DNA from: Wolfiporia cocos
Lineage: Eukaryota; Basidiomycota; Agaricomycetes; Polyporales; Phaeolaceae
Reading direction: 5' to 3'
Assembly: GCA_029448655.1 (NCBI GenBank)
Contig: JACCLO010000004.1
Coordinates: 4,774,001 to 4,838,000 of the forward strand
DNA length: 64,000 nt
Part shown: piece after piece, positions 54,396 to 64,000 of the stretch
Layout: each line of letters begins with the position of its first letter
Position numbering within the stretch: the stretch's first letter is position 1
Translations under genes and position numbers: made by a program
The notes under the pieces: model-generated
Told to the model about the DNA's origin: nothing
The model's database searches: none
Seen by the model: only the letters and a program-made list of their open reading frames with translations

Positions 54396-57300
54396 ATGAA
54401 TGCGCAGGACCCTTATGAGCAAATCTATAATTTCCTACCCGCTGGGACAGTCAGAATTAGCCTGCCGTCTTTCATCTCAGAGCGACTGGATTGCGAACAT
54501 CCGAGTCACGCTCAGGATGGGTGGCATAGATGGCCTCCTAGCTATGTTCTATCACTGATTCAGTCGGCAGAAGAGCCTATCGTTCGCCCTCTGGATTTTC
54601 TTGTCCGTCATCACTTCGTGTTCGCCACATGCAAGCTTGCATTCCCACCCGATGCGCGAATTCTCTTCATACGCATATACCTAATACCTTGGGACTTGCA
54701 GAACGTGCGAGGACAGCTTCGAGTTCGTGATGAACTGAATGTTGTCACCCCTGCAAGACAATACCTTAGATTATTGTTACCTCAAATTATCCAAGACGAT
54801 GATGAGTGGGACGGTAATGGTGCTATCAGGTTTCCCAGTGATGCACAATCATTTTACGGACGAGATATTGTGTGTCATGCCATTTGCATTTAAGACATGG
54901 GCTGATCTCTTTCTCCTAGGACGACCGTACTATGGCGGAAATATTCAGTGACCTACCTTCCCCAAATCCTCAGGCTCAAAACCTGACGGAAGCAATCCCT
55001 GGGATGCGGAGTCTCCTTTACCCATATCAGGCTCGCTCGGTTTCCGCCATGATCTCACGAGAACACCTCAGTCCATCGAGAGTCCCTGACCCCCTCTATA
55101 TTCCAGTTGTTGGGATTGACGGGTCCACCTTTTACTTTCAACCAGCAACCATGGAGCTCTTCCATGAGCCCCCAATGATTGAGACAGTACGAGATGGAAT
55201 GTTGTGCGAAGAGCTAGGTCCATCGGTCCCGATTCGAGTGCAATGTGACGAGTATGAATTGATACAATTATCAGGCACCGGAAAGACAATTATGATGCTT
55301 GGACTCATCTTGAGCACACTGGATGAATTACCCGCTCCGGAGGATTCGGATCGTAACTTCAGGCCGGTTATGACGCCACTGGCGTTTCGTCACTTCAACA
55401 CAGCCAACTGCGTTGCCGCCAGAGACCGATTTCACATAGGCAATGGTCGGAAGCAGTCACGGCTACAACAATCGTCTTCCCAGAAGATCCCTTCATTAGT
55501 CGAGCTGCTTCTAGACTATTGTCGGTGCCACCCGGAAAATCTTCAGCTCCGTCAGCATCAGGAGAGCCTCGAGCAAAGGCGCCTGTGGACACCGCTTATG
55601 CTCAATAACCCGTTTTATCATCACTATGAACTGGATCCAGACATGATCCCTGTGCAGAGAGCCCGCAGTAGACGTCAGGAAACTGAACTTCGTCCGAGAA
55701 CGATATTACTCAGCTGTGGTACTCTTGTGATTGTTCCGAAGAATCTCTTCCATCAATGGCGAGGGGAAGTCATGAAGCATTGTCTGGATCAAATCCGAGT
55801 ACTGGAGATTCAAACTGGATCGAAGCTACCGGAAGCGTCTGTGTTGGCGTCACAATACGACGTGTGTACATATCAGTATAAGACTCCAGTTATTTCTGAC
55901 ACGTCCTAAGATTGTTCTCATGACGTACGACCGTCCGTGATCTGCCTTCGCGTTGTTCGGCGGGGAGAAATTATCTGACAAGATCTCCTCTAGGATTCTC
56001 TCAAGAGGCTGCTCACAGAGACATCTCTGAGCTATATTCATGGTTTTACTGCAGCTGTCCTGGCTACAATGGCACACGCGTTCCATATTGCACGTGTGAG
56101 GCCAGTAGGACCAAATCGAATGTCTCGCCATTACTCCAGATCCGCTGGAAACGGCTTGTCATAGATGAAGGACACGTGTCCGCAGACAGGACAACGAACC
56201 TGACAGCGTTGACTAAGGCACTTAGTGTCGAGCGAAAGTGGATTGTAACTGGAACACCTACTAGTTGAGTGCACTGATGCCGTGGTTATCGATCACGCTA
56301 ATCACACTACCTAGCGAATTTACTTGGCCTCAATTTCGGCCAAGGCAGTGAGCTTCAATATCCAGAGACTTCTGAGCCCGACGAATCAGCGGATCAGGTA
56401 GAGGAACAAGAGAGGGCAGAGCTTGGTCTCGTGGCCAGGAAGTGGACAACAGATGATCGAGATGACCTGCATAAACTAGGTGCCATGATCACACATTTTC
56501 TTGCGGTTCCACGGTTCGCCAACGATCAGCGTGCAATAAATAAGCTCGTCATTGAGCCACTTATGGAACATCCATGTCCACGTCCAGGTGCCATCAGAGT
56601 TCTTGAGCAAATCATGTCGATGATTATGATACGCCACAGGTACGTAACAAGCTTGAGACAGATGAGCCAATGGCCTGCTAAGGATCGAATTAGGATCGAA
56701 GACATAGAAAATGATGTTCTCCTCCCGTTATTGAAGCATGACACCATTCTGCTAGACCTTGATCTGATAGCGGTAAAGTCGTACAATATGATGCAAGCCG
56801 GAATTATCATAAATGCCATCGACTCTGAGCGCGTAGATCAGGTGAGTACGAGCATGACTGAGAGCGAGGTGCCGAAGTTCATCGCATGCCAACGTCAGGA
56901 TTACCTATTCCATCCACGAGTATGTATTTTACTGTCTCCGTAACGTACTGAAAGAACGAAGTTTCGTTCGGAATAGAATGTAGGGTCGCTGCAACAGTTG
57001 GTATCCAATATGTCCCAGTGAGCATTGCACCTTATCGCTACACCTCATTGCTTGTAGAGCCTGTCTGACCATCTATAGAGCGATGTTCTGGCACGTTGAT
57101 GATGAAAAGCTGTTCAATGTCGACGAAATACATTCACACGCCGAGGACCACTTGCGAAGGGCTCACGAGCGAAATGCCAGCCAACAAGATATCGGGCTAT
57201 TGCAACAGGCGATCACGCATGTGTATGAGTCTTATTCCCTTTTCCCTTCAAGCGGATCTCAGACTTATCGAGAATGCAGCAAGGACACGGTCAACGACGC

Positions 57301-58843
57301 AGTATGGCGAGTTATGCAGAGTCATGTCCATGTATTTTATCAAGTTCGACATGTCCAGCCAGAGATCAGTTCAGCATGGTCCATACTGCCCATGGACAGC
57401 TCTTTGCTGCCCTTTGCCCTCTTTACTTCCGATCAGCTGCAGATGCTGAAGTCATATGTGATGATTCAGCCCCTCTCTTCCATCCAGCATCTAGCTCGCG
57501 TCGGCGAGGATATACGTAGAGAAGAGAGGCGCCGGATTGCCCTCGTCCATTTTGAGCTCCAGCAAAAGCGGAGCTCAAGGACTAAGGACCTTAGCCGCGC
57601 TGATCTCAAGGAACGCGACACAATCAGGAAGTTGGTCACACCTGAAAGACGCGAGGAACTTCAGCGAGAATTTACTGCGGCTCAGGCCGCCTTGCAGGCC
57701 CATTTCCAAAAACCAGAGGATGAACACACAAAGTCGGATGGAATCTCAGTGCCGTCGAAGCATGCAGAAGCTTCGGGCTCTTCTCGCCTGCTGGGTCTCT
57801 CGCCGGTTGCAGGTATACGCATCGGTAATTCCACCTCGACCAAGCTGGACTACATTCTCAACGAGGTCAGAAGACTTACTGTTCATAACTGTACATTAAT
57901 TAACCGCATTGTTTGAATCTGCAGGTCCTGCAGCATGCTTCAACAGTCAAGTTCCTGATCTTCTCTGCGTCCCCTCTCACGCTCTCCCATGTGGCAGATG
58001 GGTTGGCACTGATTGGCACGAAATACTTGCAATTTACTACCAAGGTCAAACCTAAGCAGAGGGAACAGCTCATTACGACATTTGAGACGTCGGAACTTTA
58101 CAGGGTGCTTCTCATGGAGTTGAAGCATGGAGCCCGCGGCCTGTATGCCATATGCTGTTGCTTGCTATCTTCGGCTCCCATATGCTGATATGTCGGCAGA
58201 AATTTGGTTACGGCATCCAGGGTGATCTTCTGCGAGCCCGTCTGGCAGGCCGATGTTGAAACGCAAGCAATCAAGGCGAGTAATAGACTAATGGACTTCT
58301 TGCTACGTACGTGACTCTGATTTGGGATACGGCAGCGTGTGCACCGAATCGGACAGACTAGGCCCGTGATTGGTCAGATATTCTCGTTGGTGAAGGGTTC
58401 TCTGATGCTAACTAGACAACATCTGCAGTTAAAACGCTTGCTATCCGCTCAACAGCAGAGGAATTTATGGTTCAGCGTCGAGAAGTTATCAAGGACAGGG
58501 GAGGGAAACAGCAGAATTTTACGGACGATCGCAGGATACGCGATTTCATTGCGGTGAGCACGACGACGCATATATTGGCGGCTACTACAACACACACATT
58601 CTATAGAATCCGACGTTCCTGTCCAAATCAAACTCAGAAAGGACGCAACTAGATATTCCATTGTTCAACATAGAGCCGTCTGATGCAGGTGCGGCGCCAT
58701 CGAGGGTTCCCAGTATTCACAAGAGATCTACTGCGGACACCGAGAACCTTGATGTCGACTACACTACATCTAATAGACAGTCGGACGCGGTAGATGAAGC
58801 ATCACCAAAGAAGAAGAGACGGATCGCGCGATTTGCGGACTAA
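54396..58843 (+). CDS. SNF2-family helicase-like ATPase
   Basis: Chromatin or DNA-repair translocase family. The N-terminal region ([36 protein letters not shown]) precedes the helicase core. Core: [20 protein letters not shown] (Q region), [17 protein letters not shown] (motif I, split by an intron), [18 protein letters not shown] (Ia), [24 protein letters not shown] (motif II DEGH), [17 protein letters not shown] (III), [60 protein letters not shown] and [25 protein letters not shown] (V-VI). All motifs look intact. Between Ia and II lies a small Cys cluster, [19 protein letters not shown]. No RING finger like that of Rad5, Irc20 or SHPRH is seen. The tail ends [11 protein letters not shown], a likely nuclear signal. 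The start at 54396 is the best upstream ATG. The substrate is unknown. Confidence 0.88.
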
Positions 58844-59265
58844 ACGAGTGTGTTATCTATCATTCGTAATTTATTCGCGCTTTGTGGATCGTAATGTGGA
58901 CACCCATCAAGGCGCTTTGACCAGAGTAGACTATGAATCGTTATGGGAATGAGAAGCGCGTCGTCGTGACCCAGAATTGATCTACGGTAAGGGAAGTCGA
59001 GGAACGAAGGAGCGATAGCAAGCTAGCAACGAGATGCCCAGTCGAAACGATGACCGGGGATAGCACGTCAGCGAAGTCATAAGCTAAGCCTAAACTACAT
59101 TACGGTGTCCATGCGAATTGCTAATACATATCTTATATAACACGATTGTACAGAGAGAATCGAGGTCGGAACCTGTCGTCGACGACATCAGAACTGTCCA
59201 TTCAAAGACCTGCCAAAAGAGCTGGTTCAATCAACTGCAACCATCCATGGTTCGACACATACTCA
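58844..59265. other. Convergent 3' region between the SNF2 and SH3 genes
   Basis: 422 bp. Frames at 59118-59382 belong to neither gene and show no family signature. It presumably holds the two 3' UTRs. Confidence 0.4.
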
Positions 59266-60765
59266 TCATCGGTATCGCACAGCAGCGCGGTTCTCCGCAC
59301 CATAGTAATCACCCTGTGGTGGCGCTCCCTGCCTCGGGTCCGACGAATCCACAAATGCAAGCTGATCATCAAGAGCGCGTGATGCCGCAGTTGGGGGCGA
59401 TGGTACAGCCGTGCGCTGCCTCTGCAAGCACTCCTGCGGCACGACACCCTGCGCGCCGCGCATATTCGCACACAGCGCCCAGCCGTCGTCGTACTCCGCG
59501 AGCACACGCACCATCTCGCCAGTGGCGACCCCGAGCTCGTCGGGGAGGTTCGGGAGGAACGCGTTGCGCACGAGCGCGAAGGAGACGCTGTTGGGCGCGC
59601 GCTCGGACAGGAGCTGAGGCGCGGGCAATAGTGCCGCCGGGACTGCAGCGGGAGAATTGGTCGTCTGTGGCGCAGGCGCTGGAGGGGCATAATTGGTGTA
59701 GCCCCGCGCGCGTGGGTTATTGTTGGGCGGCGGTGCGGTGCGGTAGTTATCGTAGGGTGCAACGGGTGCTGGGCTGCCGTACGGTCGTACGGCCGGTGCT
59801 TCGTAGTAGGCCATCGAAGGGCGAGCGGGAGGACCTGGTTGTGGCACCACTCGCATTCCCCCGGGCTGCACCTGCATCTGTGAAGGCGGAAGGTACTGTT
59901 GTTGCCGCGGAGGCAACGGCGGCTGCGCAATGTCACGACGGCTCATAGGAGCGCTGTTGTTGGTGCTTGCATTGCGGCTAATCGCTGCGGTGGAGGGGAG
60001 GGTAGGAGATGTAGCGCGCGTGCCCTTCTCAAGACTTGGCTCGTCAGGGACTACGACGTCTTGGCCGAGCCAGTTGTCTAATCGCCGCTCTTTGCGCCGC
60101 AGGCACCGCTTGCGAATCAGAAAAATCAAGAGAGCGAGTACGAGCACACCGCCGCCTGCAGAGATGCCAACAATAGCACCAGTAGACAAGACTTGTGACT
60201 TTGTGTTGGCGCCCGAAATGGAAGAGTGGGCTGTAGAAGAGGCTTGGCCATTCGATGCACTAGTAGATATTCCAGTCGCGAAGAAAGATGTAGAAGAGGT
60301 GGAAGTCAACGAAGATGAAGCTCGACCTGAGCTGGAAGAAGACGAAGAGTGGGCGCTTGAAGATGAAGTAGCCGAGGAACTGCTGGATGTAGTGGACGAA
60401 GAGCTAGACGTCGAGCTGCTTGTACGACTGCTGTCCGAAGATGTCGACGACGAGGAACTCGTAGAGCTACTTGAAGATGAGGTCGTCGTCGAGGACGATG
60501 ATGTCGTCTTTGAATCAGACGAGGTCGTCACATCTTCCACAATCTTGGTCGTCTGGACCGTGGTTGTTGTGATTGTAGAGCCGTGATCCTTGGTCGTCAG
60601 CGTCTGCGTGAAGGAGGAGGTGATGGTCGTCTTGTCGTCGTCGTCGTCCCGCCTCAAGGCGGCACGTCCAACGAGCTCGACATCGCTGTGAGAGTCAAAA
60701 ACCGGAGGATTCCGTTTCTGGTGGTGGGCCCGCACCGCCTGCAAACTTGGTGCACCTGGACGCAT
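59266..60765 (-). CDS. SH3-domain single-span membrane protein (FUS1-like layout)
   Basis: Intronless frame of 499 residues. The N-terminus is followed by a Ser/Thr run of more than 100 residues (about 60,220-60,560), probably an O-glycosylated extracellular stalk. The membrane span LSTGAIVGISAGGGVLVLALLIFLIRKR is next, then a Pro-rich cytoplasmic part (QPPLPPRQQQYLPPSQMQ, APPPNNNPRARGYTNYAPPAPAP) and a C-terminal SH3 domain: VSFALVRNAFLPNLPDELGVATGEMVRVLAEYDDGWALCANMRGAQGVVPQECL. The order stalk, span, Pro-rich, SH3 is that of yeast Fus1 and similar fungal fusion or polarity proteins (family knowledge). No signal peptide is seen at 60765; a short upstream exon encoding one, in the region to about 60,900, is possible. 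The Ser/Thr-rich tract makes both strands look coding. Confidence 0.78.
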   Translation of the reverse strand: MRPGAPSLQAVRAHHQKRNPPVFDSHSDVELVGRAALRRDDDDDKTTITSSFTQTLTTKDHGSTITTTTVQTTKIVEDVTTSSDSKTTSSSSTTTSSSSSSTSSSSSTSSDSSRTSSSTSSSSSTTSSSSSATSSSSAHSSSSSSSGRASSSLTSTSSTSFFATGISTSASNGQASSTAHSSISGANTKSQVLSTGAIVGISAGGGVLVLALLIFLIRKRCLRRKERRLDNWLGQDVVVPDEPSLEKGTRATSPTLPSTAAISRNASTNNSAPMSRRDIAQPPLPPRQQQYLPPSQMQVQPGGMRVVPQPGPPARPSMAYYEAPAVRPYGSPAPVAPYDNYRTAPPPNNNPRARGYTNYAPPAPAPQTTNSPAAVPAALLPAPQLLSERAPNSVSFALVRNAFLPNLPDELGVATGEMVRVLAEYDDGWALCANMRGAQGVVPQECLQRQRTAVPSPPTAASRALDDQLAFVDSSDPRQGAPPQGDYYGAENRAAVRYR

Positions 60766-62897
60766 GGAAACGATGGCGATTCAAGCCAGACTCATTCGAG
60801 AGGTGGCAAGGATAGGCCAGCTGGACTGTGCTCGTCGCCGCGGCGAGAGGATTTACCGTCGTCGCGGTCGTCGTGGAAGTTGTTTCCAAGTTGGGAGAAC
60901 CACCGCCTGACGGAGTTGACTTCGATCTGTGATAAGCGCTTCCCTGTGTGCTCGATTGTGCTCGATCAGCACGTGGTATGTGGTATGATGGTAAACGCTA
61001 AGGCGATTAACGCCAGTCCCGCGCCGCTATCAACTTTGACCTTGATAGACTCGAAGCGGCCGCACGGGCTTGCAGTATCAGCGCAGAAACATGCCATAGC
61101 ACATCACTTGCACAGCGTGAGGGCGACCCACGCTTAGCCGCGAAAAAATCGGTGTTTGTACGGGTTTCTGGAGAGAATGGTCGGTCAGTTCCTTTCAAGG
61201 CGATACGCCGTCGGGGGAACTCACCGTGGCAAAGCTCGCGAGCACACCCGGTAAGGTCAGCAGTTGTTAAAATTTTCACGAAGCACAAGATTTTCACGTC
61301 CCATACCTGGAAGCGTGAACTATATTTCTGACCATTCCTGAATTAGTCGCCCAACCGCGTTGCTACGAGCGTCGGGTGTGGTCCCTCATGATTTTGGTTA
61401 GCATGGGCAATCAGACTGCTGAAGATGGTCACGCAAGACGGCCGGCGGGGAATCCCGACATAGACACAAATAAGGTTGAGACCTTGTGGCACGATGCCAA
61501 AATCGCGCCTCATCCTGAGACATTTCGGACTGGAATACTCACGTTCGCCGAGTCCGACGAAACCCACATGCAAGCTCTGATTCTTGAAAGGTACTTGAGC
61601 AGCTGATTTATTCAACCTTCAGGCGCCAAGGTCAAAGCTAGTGCGGCGATGGGAGGATAGTACCTGTGTACAGTTACGATTGGCCAGTGAGACTACTGCT
61701 CTTCGCGGGTAGAGCGCGAAGAAAGTCAACGGTACTACCATCGTGTCTCGGGGGCAAGTCATGTCTGGTGTACAGGTTCGCTGATGGCAGAGACGTAAGG
61801 AGCGAGGTTGCAGCCAGTCTATGTTGTGGATCTCAGCTCAGCACAATCAGAGAAGATGGGCAGGTTGGCCCGGGAGCTGCATGCGCTGTCTGGCCATCCG
61901 CGGGATCCGATATTGCAACACAAGCCAGCCAATCATCGATTTCAAGACGTTGCAAGCTCCGAAGGAAAATGTCGATATTAAGCGGCCCGTGGTTGGGTGA
62001 ACGGCGAGTACAGTCGGAAGGTACGTGCGGGGGCCGACCGCCCGTCCGTTTGTGGCCAGCATCAAAGCGATCGTGTGGTCGATAGACTGTATCTGGAGCT
62101 GGGGCATCTGAGGATAGCACGCGCAGCCGAGAAATGCCTTATCTATAGACTAGACCTTCTAGGACGACATTAACAAGTATGTGTGCGAAATACCGCAATG
62201 TGGAGGATCCGAAGAGAGGTCTAGCAGGTGTTGCTCGAGTTGCATGCACACGATGTCTTACGCTCATGCGATAGCTGTAATGAAAGAGTTCTGTAGAGTG
62301 GTATATGGTGAGCGAGTAATCCATCGAGAACACTGCCGTCCTACTCACCACGTCATGACTATTGTCTTGATTTGTGTCGTATTCGTTACAAAAAGCCGGA
62401 GACAATTCCGAAGACTCGCAATTGCGAGCGAGGGCCTACCTGTGACAAGGTTGGGGGTGGTCTGAAGTGTGCTCTCATCTCAGAACACTCTTTGGGTTAA
62501 TGAGATGACAACGGTGCGGTGGTGGATGTATGCGCAAGAGTTGCTCGCGCTCGCACTAACTGCGCAGTGGCGCCTAACAATGCCTCCCTACCCTGATTGA
62601 CGCCCATCCCGACATGGCAACTGCAACTCTTACGGGCAGCTACAAAATCAATCTGCAGGAGGCAGCATCAATATTGCATGAGGAGCATCAGGTGCATTGT
62701 TGGTCTTGAACTGGCCTCAAGCTTTTGCCACAAAGCATTCTGTGGGAACCGAACCGAAGTAAATGATGAGCCGAGTCGCTCCCATCCCGGGCGCTTTTCC
62801 CACGTGAAGCCGCCTTGCTCGCGCGTTGGCGACTGTACCGCGTCTACGACCGCCGCTCTCCCTTCGCCCCTACGTGTCTTACTTTTGTACTTCAGCC
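60766..62897. other. 2.1 kb without a recognised gene
   Basis: Between the SH3 gene start (minus) and the septin start (plus). Only short overlapping frames occur (for example minus 61007-61297, plus 61376-61606 and 61666-62085), without family signatures. No inverted or direct repeat boundary is obvious by eye. The last 150 bp before 62898 probably hold the septin promoter. Confidence 0.4.
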
Positions 62898-64000
62898 ATG
62901 GCCGCCGCCGCCGTCGAGGAAATCCGTGCCAACTCTTATGTCGGTTTCGACACCATCACGCAGCAGATTGAGCACAAGCTCTTGAAGCGCGGTTTCCAGT
63001 TCAATGTCATCGTCGTCGGTGCGTGCTGCGCTTCGCTGAACGCGTGCTGGTGCTAAGTAGGCGTGCGGACTATAGGTCAGACGGGTTTGGGCAAGTCAAC
63101 GCTCATCAACACCATCTTTGCCTCGCACCTGATCGACTCGAAGGGCCGCAAGGAGGCGGATGAGCCCGTGAGACAGACGACCGAGATTCACCCCGTGTCT
63201 CATGGTATGAGTCGGCTAGTACATTCCTCTGAAAGCTCACGAACTGTCTCGCAGTCATTACCGAGAACGGCGTCAGGCTGCGCTTGAACATCGTCGACAC
63301 CCCCGGCTATGGCGACCAGATCAACAACGAGAACTGGTGCGTCCGGCGTACCCTGCGCCCGAGCTACCAGTAGCTAAACAACCATACCCGCAGCTGGGAC
63401 CCGATTGTGAAGTACATCAAGGACCAGCACAGCGCGTACCTGCGCAAGGAGCTGACCGCTCAGCGCGACCGTCACATCATGGACACGCGCATCCACTGCT
63501 GCCTGTTCTTCATCAACCCCACGGGGCACTCACTCCGCCCGATTGACATCATTGTGATGAAGAAGCTCTCGGAGGTCGTCAACGTTGTGCCCGTCATCGC
63601 TAAGTCGGACAGTCTCACGTTCGAGGAGCGCGAGACGTTCAAGCAAAAGATCCGCGCGGAGCTCACGTACCACAACATCCGCCTGTACCCCTTCGACACG
63701 GAAGAGAACGACGAGGAGGAGGTGCAGCTCAACGAGAGCATCAGGGTGTGTTGCTCATATATGGCGACAACGCTTCGGATTTAACCTCGGAATGCAGAGC
63801 ATGATCCCCTTCGCAGTCGTTGGCTCTGAGCGAAACGTGATCATTGACGGCAAGTCGGTGCGCGGCCGCAAGAACCGATGGGGCGTGGTAAACGTCGAAG
63901 ACGAGACGCACTGCGAGTTTGTCTACCTGCGCAACTTCCTTACGAGGTGCGTGCTCCCCCATCGTCGCTGCTAGCGGTTCTATCAGTGCAACCCGCGGCA
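62898..64000 (+). CDS. CDC10: Septin, CDC10-type (5' part, runs off the right edge)
   Basis: Filament-forming GTPase of the septin ring at cell division and hyphal septation sites (family knowledge). The start MAAAAVEEIRANSYVGFDTITQQIEHKLLKRGF at 62898 has the short N-terminus of CDC10-type septins. G1 P-loop GQTGLGKST is split by an intron; switch and G3 NIVDTPGYGDQINNE, WDPIVKYIKDQHSAYLRKELTAQRDRHI, HCCLFFINPTGHSLRPIDI, G4 AKSD in VNVVPVIAKSDSLTFEERE, then IPFAVVGSERNVIIDGKSVRGRKNRWGVVNVEDETHCEFVYLRNFLTR (septin unique element part). The exon near 63,950 ends before a GTGCGT donor at the window edge; the last exon(s) are missing. Assignment to CDC10 rather than CDC3 or CDC12 relies on the N-terminal length and QQIEHKLLKRGFQFNVIVVG. 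Confidence 0.93.

Noticed and set aside
59118..60586. Plus-strand frames of 218-276 codons opposite the SH3 gene, including a Glu/Asp-rich one
   Set aside because: The acidic run is the complement of the Ser-rich stalk; the SH3 domain and membrane span support the minus strand.

Overview
The window looks like nuclear DNA of a filamentous basidiomycete (Agaricomycetes; a polypore-like fungus fits but is not proven). Almost every gene is cut by many short GT-AG introns of about 45-85 nt with CTGAC/CTAAC-like branch sites. The gene families are those of a fungus with septins, MER3-dependent meiotic crossing-over, FAN1, NEDD1, DUF3429/PAM17 mitochondrial proteins and a basidiomycete-type sesquiterpene synthase. 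Exon joins were worked out by hand from reading frame, splice-site phase and conserved family sequence, so some boundaries may be off by a few bases. No expression data or database search was available.

Left part (1-12,390). The 5' part of a meiotic MER3/HFM1 helicase gene (minus) shares a 232 bp divergent promoter with the cyclin-dependent kinase subunit gene CKS1 (plus). Next come an M16 insulinase-type metalloprotease (plus) and a convergent gene for a 1,145-residue protein of unknown function with one membrane span near its C-terminus (minus).

Repeat-rich island (about 12,400-21,980). Gene-poor DNA holds an intron-containing elongator tRNA-Met, LTR-like debris, a 1.7 kb TIR/TA element with a GC-rich core, a tRNA-derived SINE bounded by a 13 bp target-site duplication, and a 563 bp MITE. 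One gene survives inside it, a hemerythrin-like protein that has lost several expected metal-ligand positions. The MITE lies in the divergent promoter between this gene and an MFS drug transporter.

Middle (21,980-38,650). MFS transporter (plus); FAN1 nuclease (minus); two adjacent mitochondrial membrane proteins, DUF3429/TMEM69-like and PAM17 (both minus); two F-box genes (plus); and a serine-rich one-span membrane protein (plus).

Right part (39,200-64,000). A mostly plus-strand run: NEDD1-like WD protein, F-box/WD40 protein, sesquiterpene synthase with a 10 nt micro-exon, an AHA1 Hsp90 co-chaperone with an unexpected C-terminal membrane anchor, a CCCH zinc-finger protein with 42-residue tandem repeats, an ankyrin/Clp-type AAA+ ATPase, a SNF2-family helicase, a FUS1-like SH3 membrane protein (minus), and the 5' part of a CDC10-type septin.

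No bacterial-style operon, CRISPR array or prophage is present. The best candidates for something undescribed are the membrane-anchored AHA1, the ligand-poor hemerythrin, the repeat-bearing CCCH protein with its ankyrin-AAA+ neighbour, and the SINE/TIR element families.
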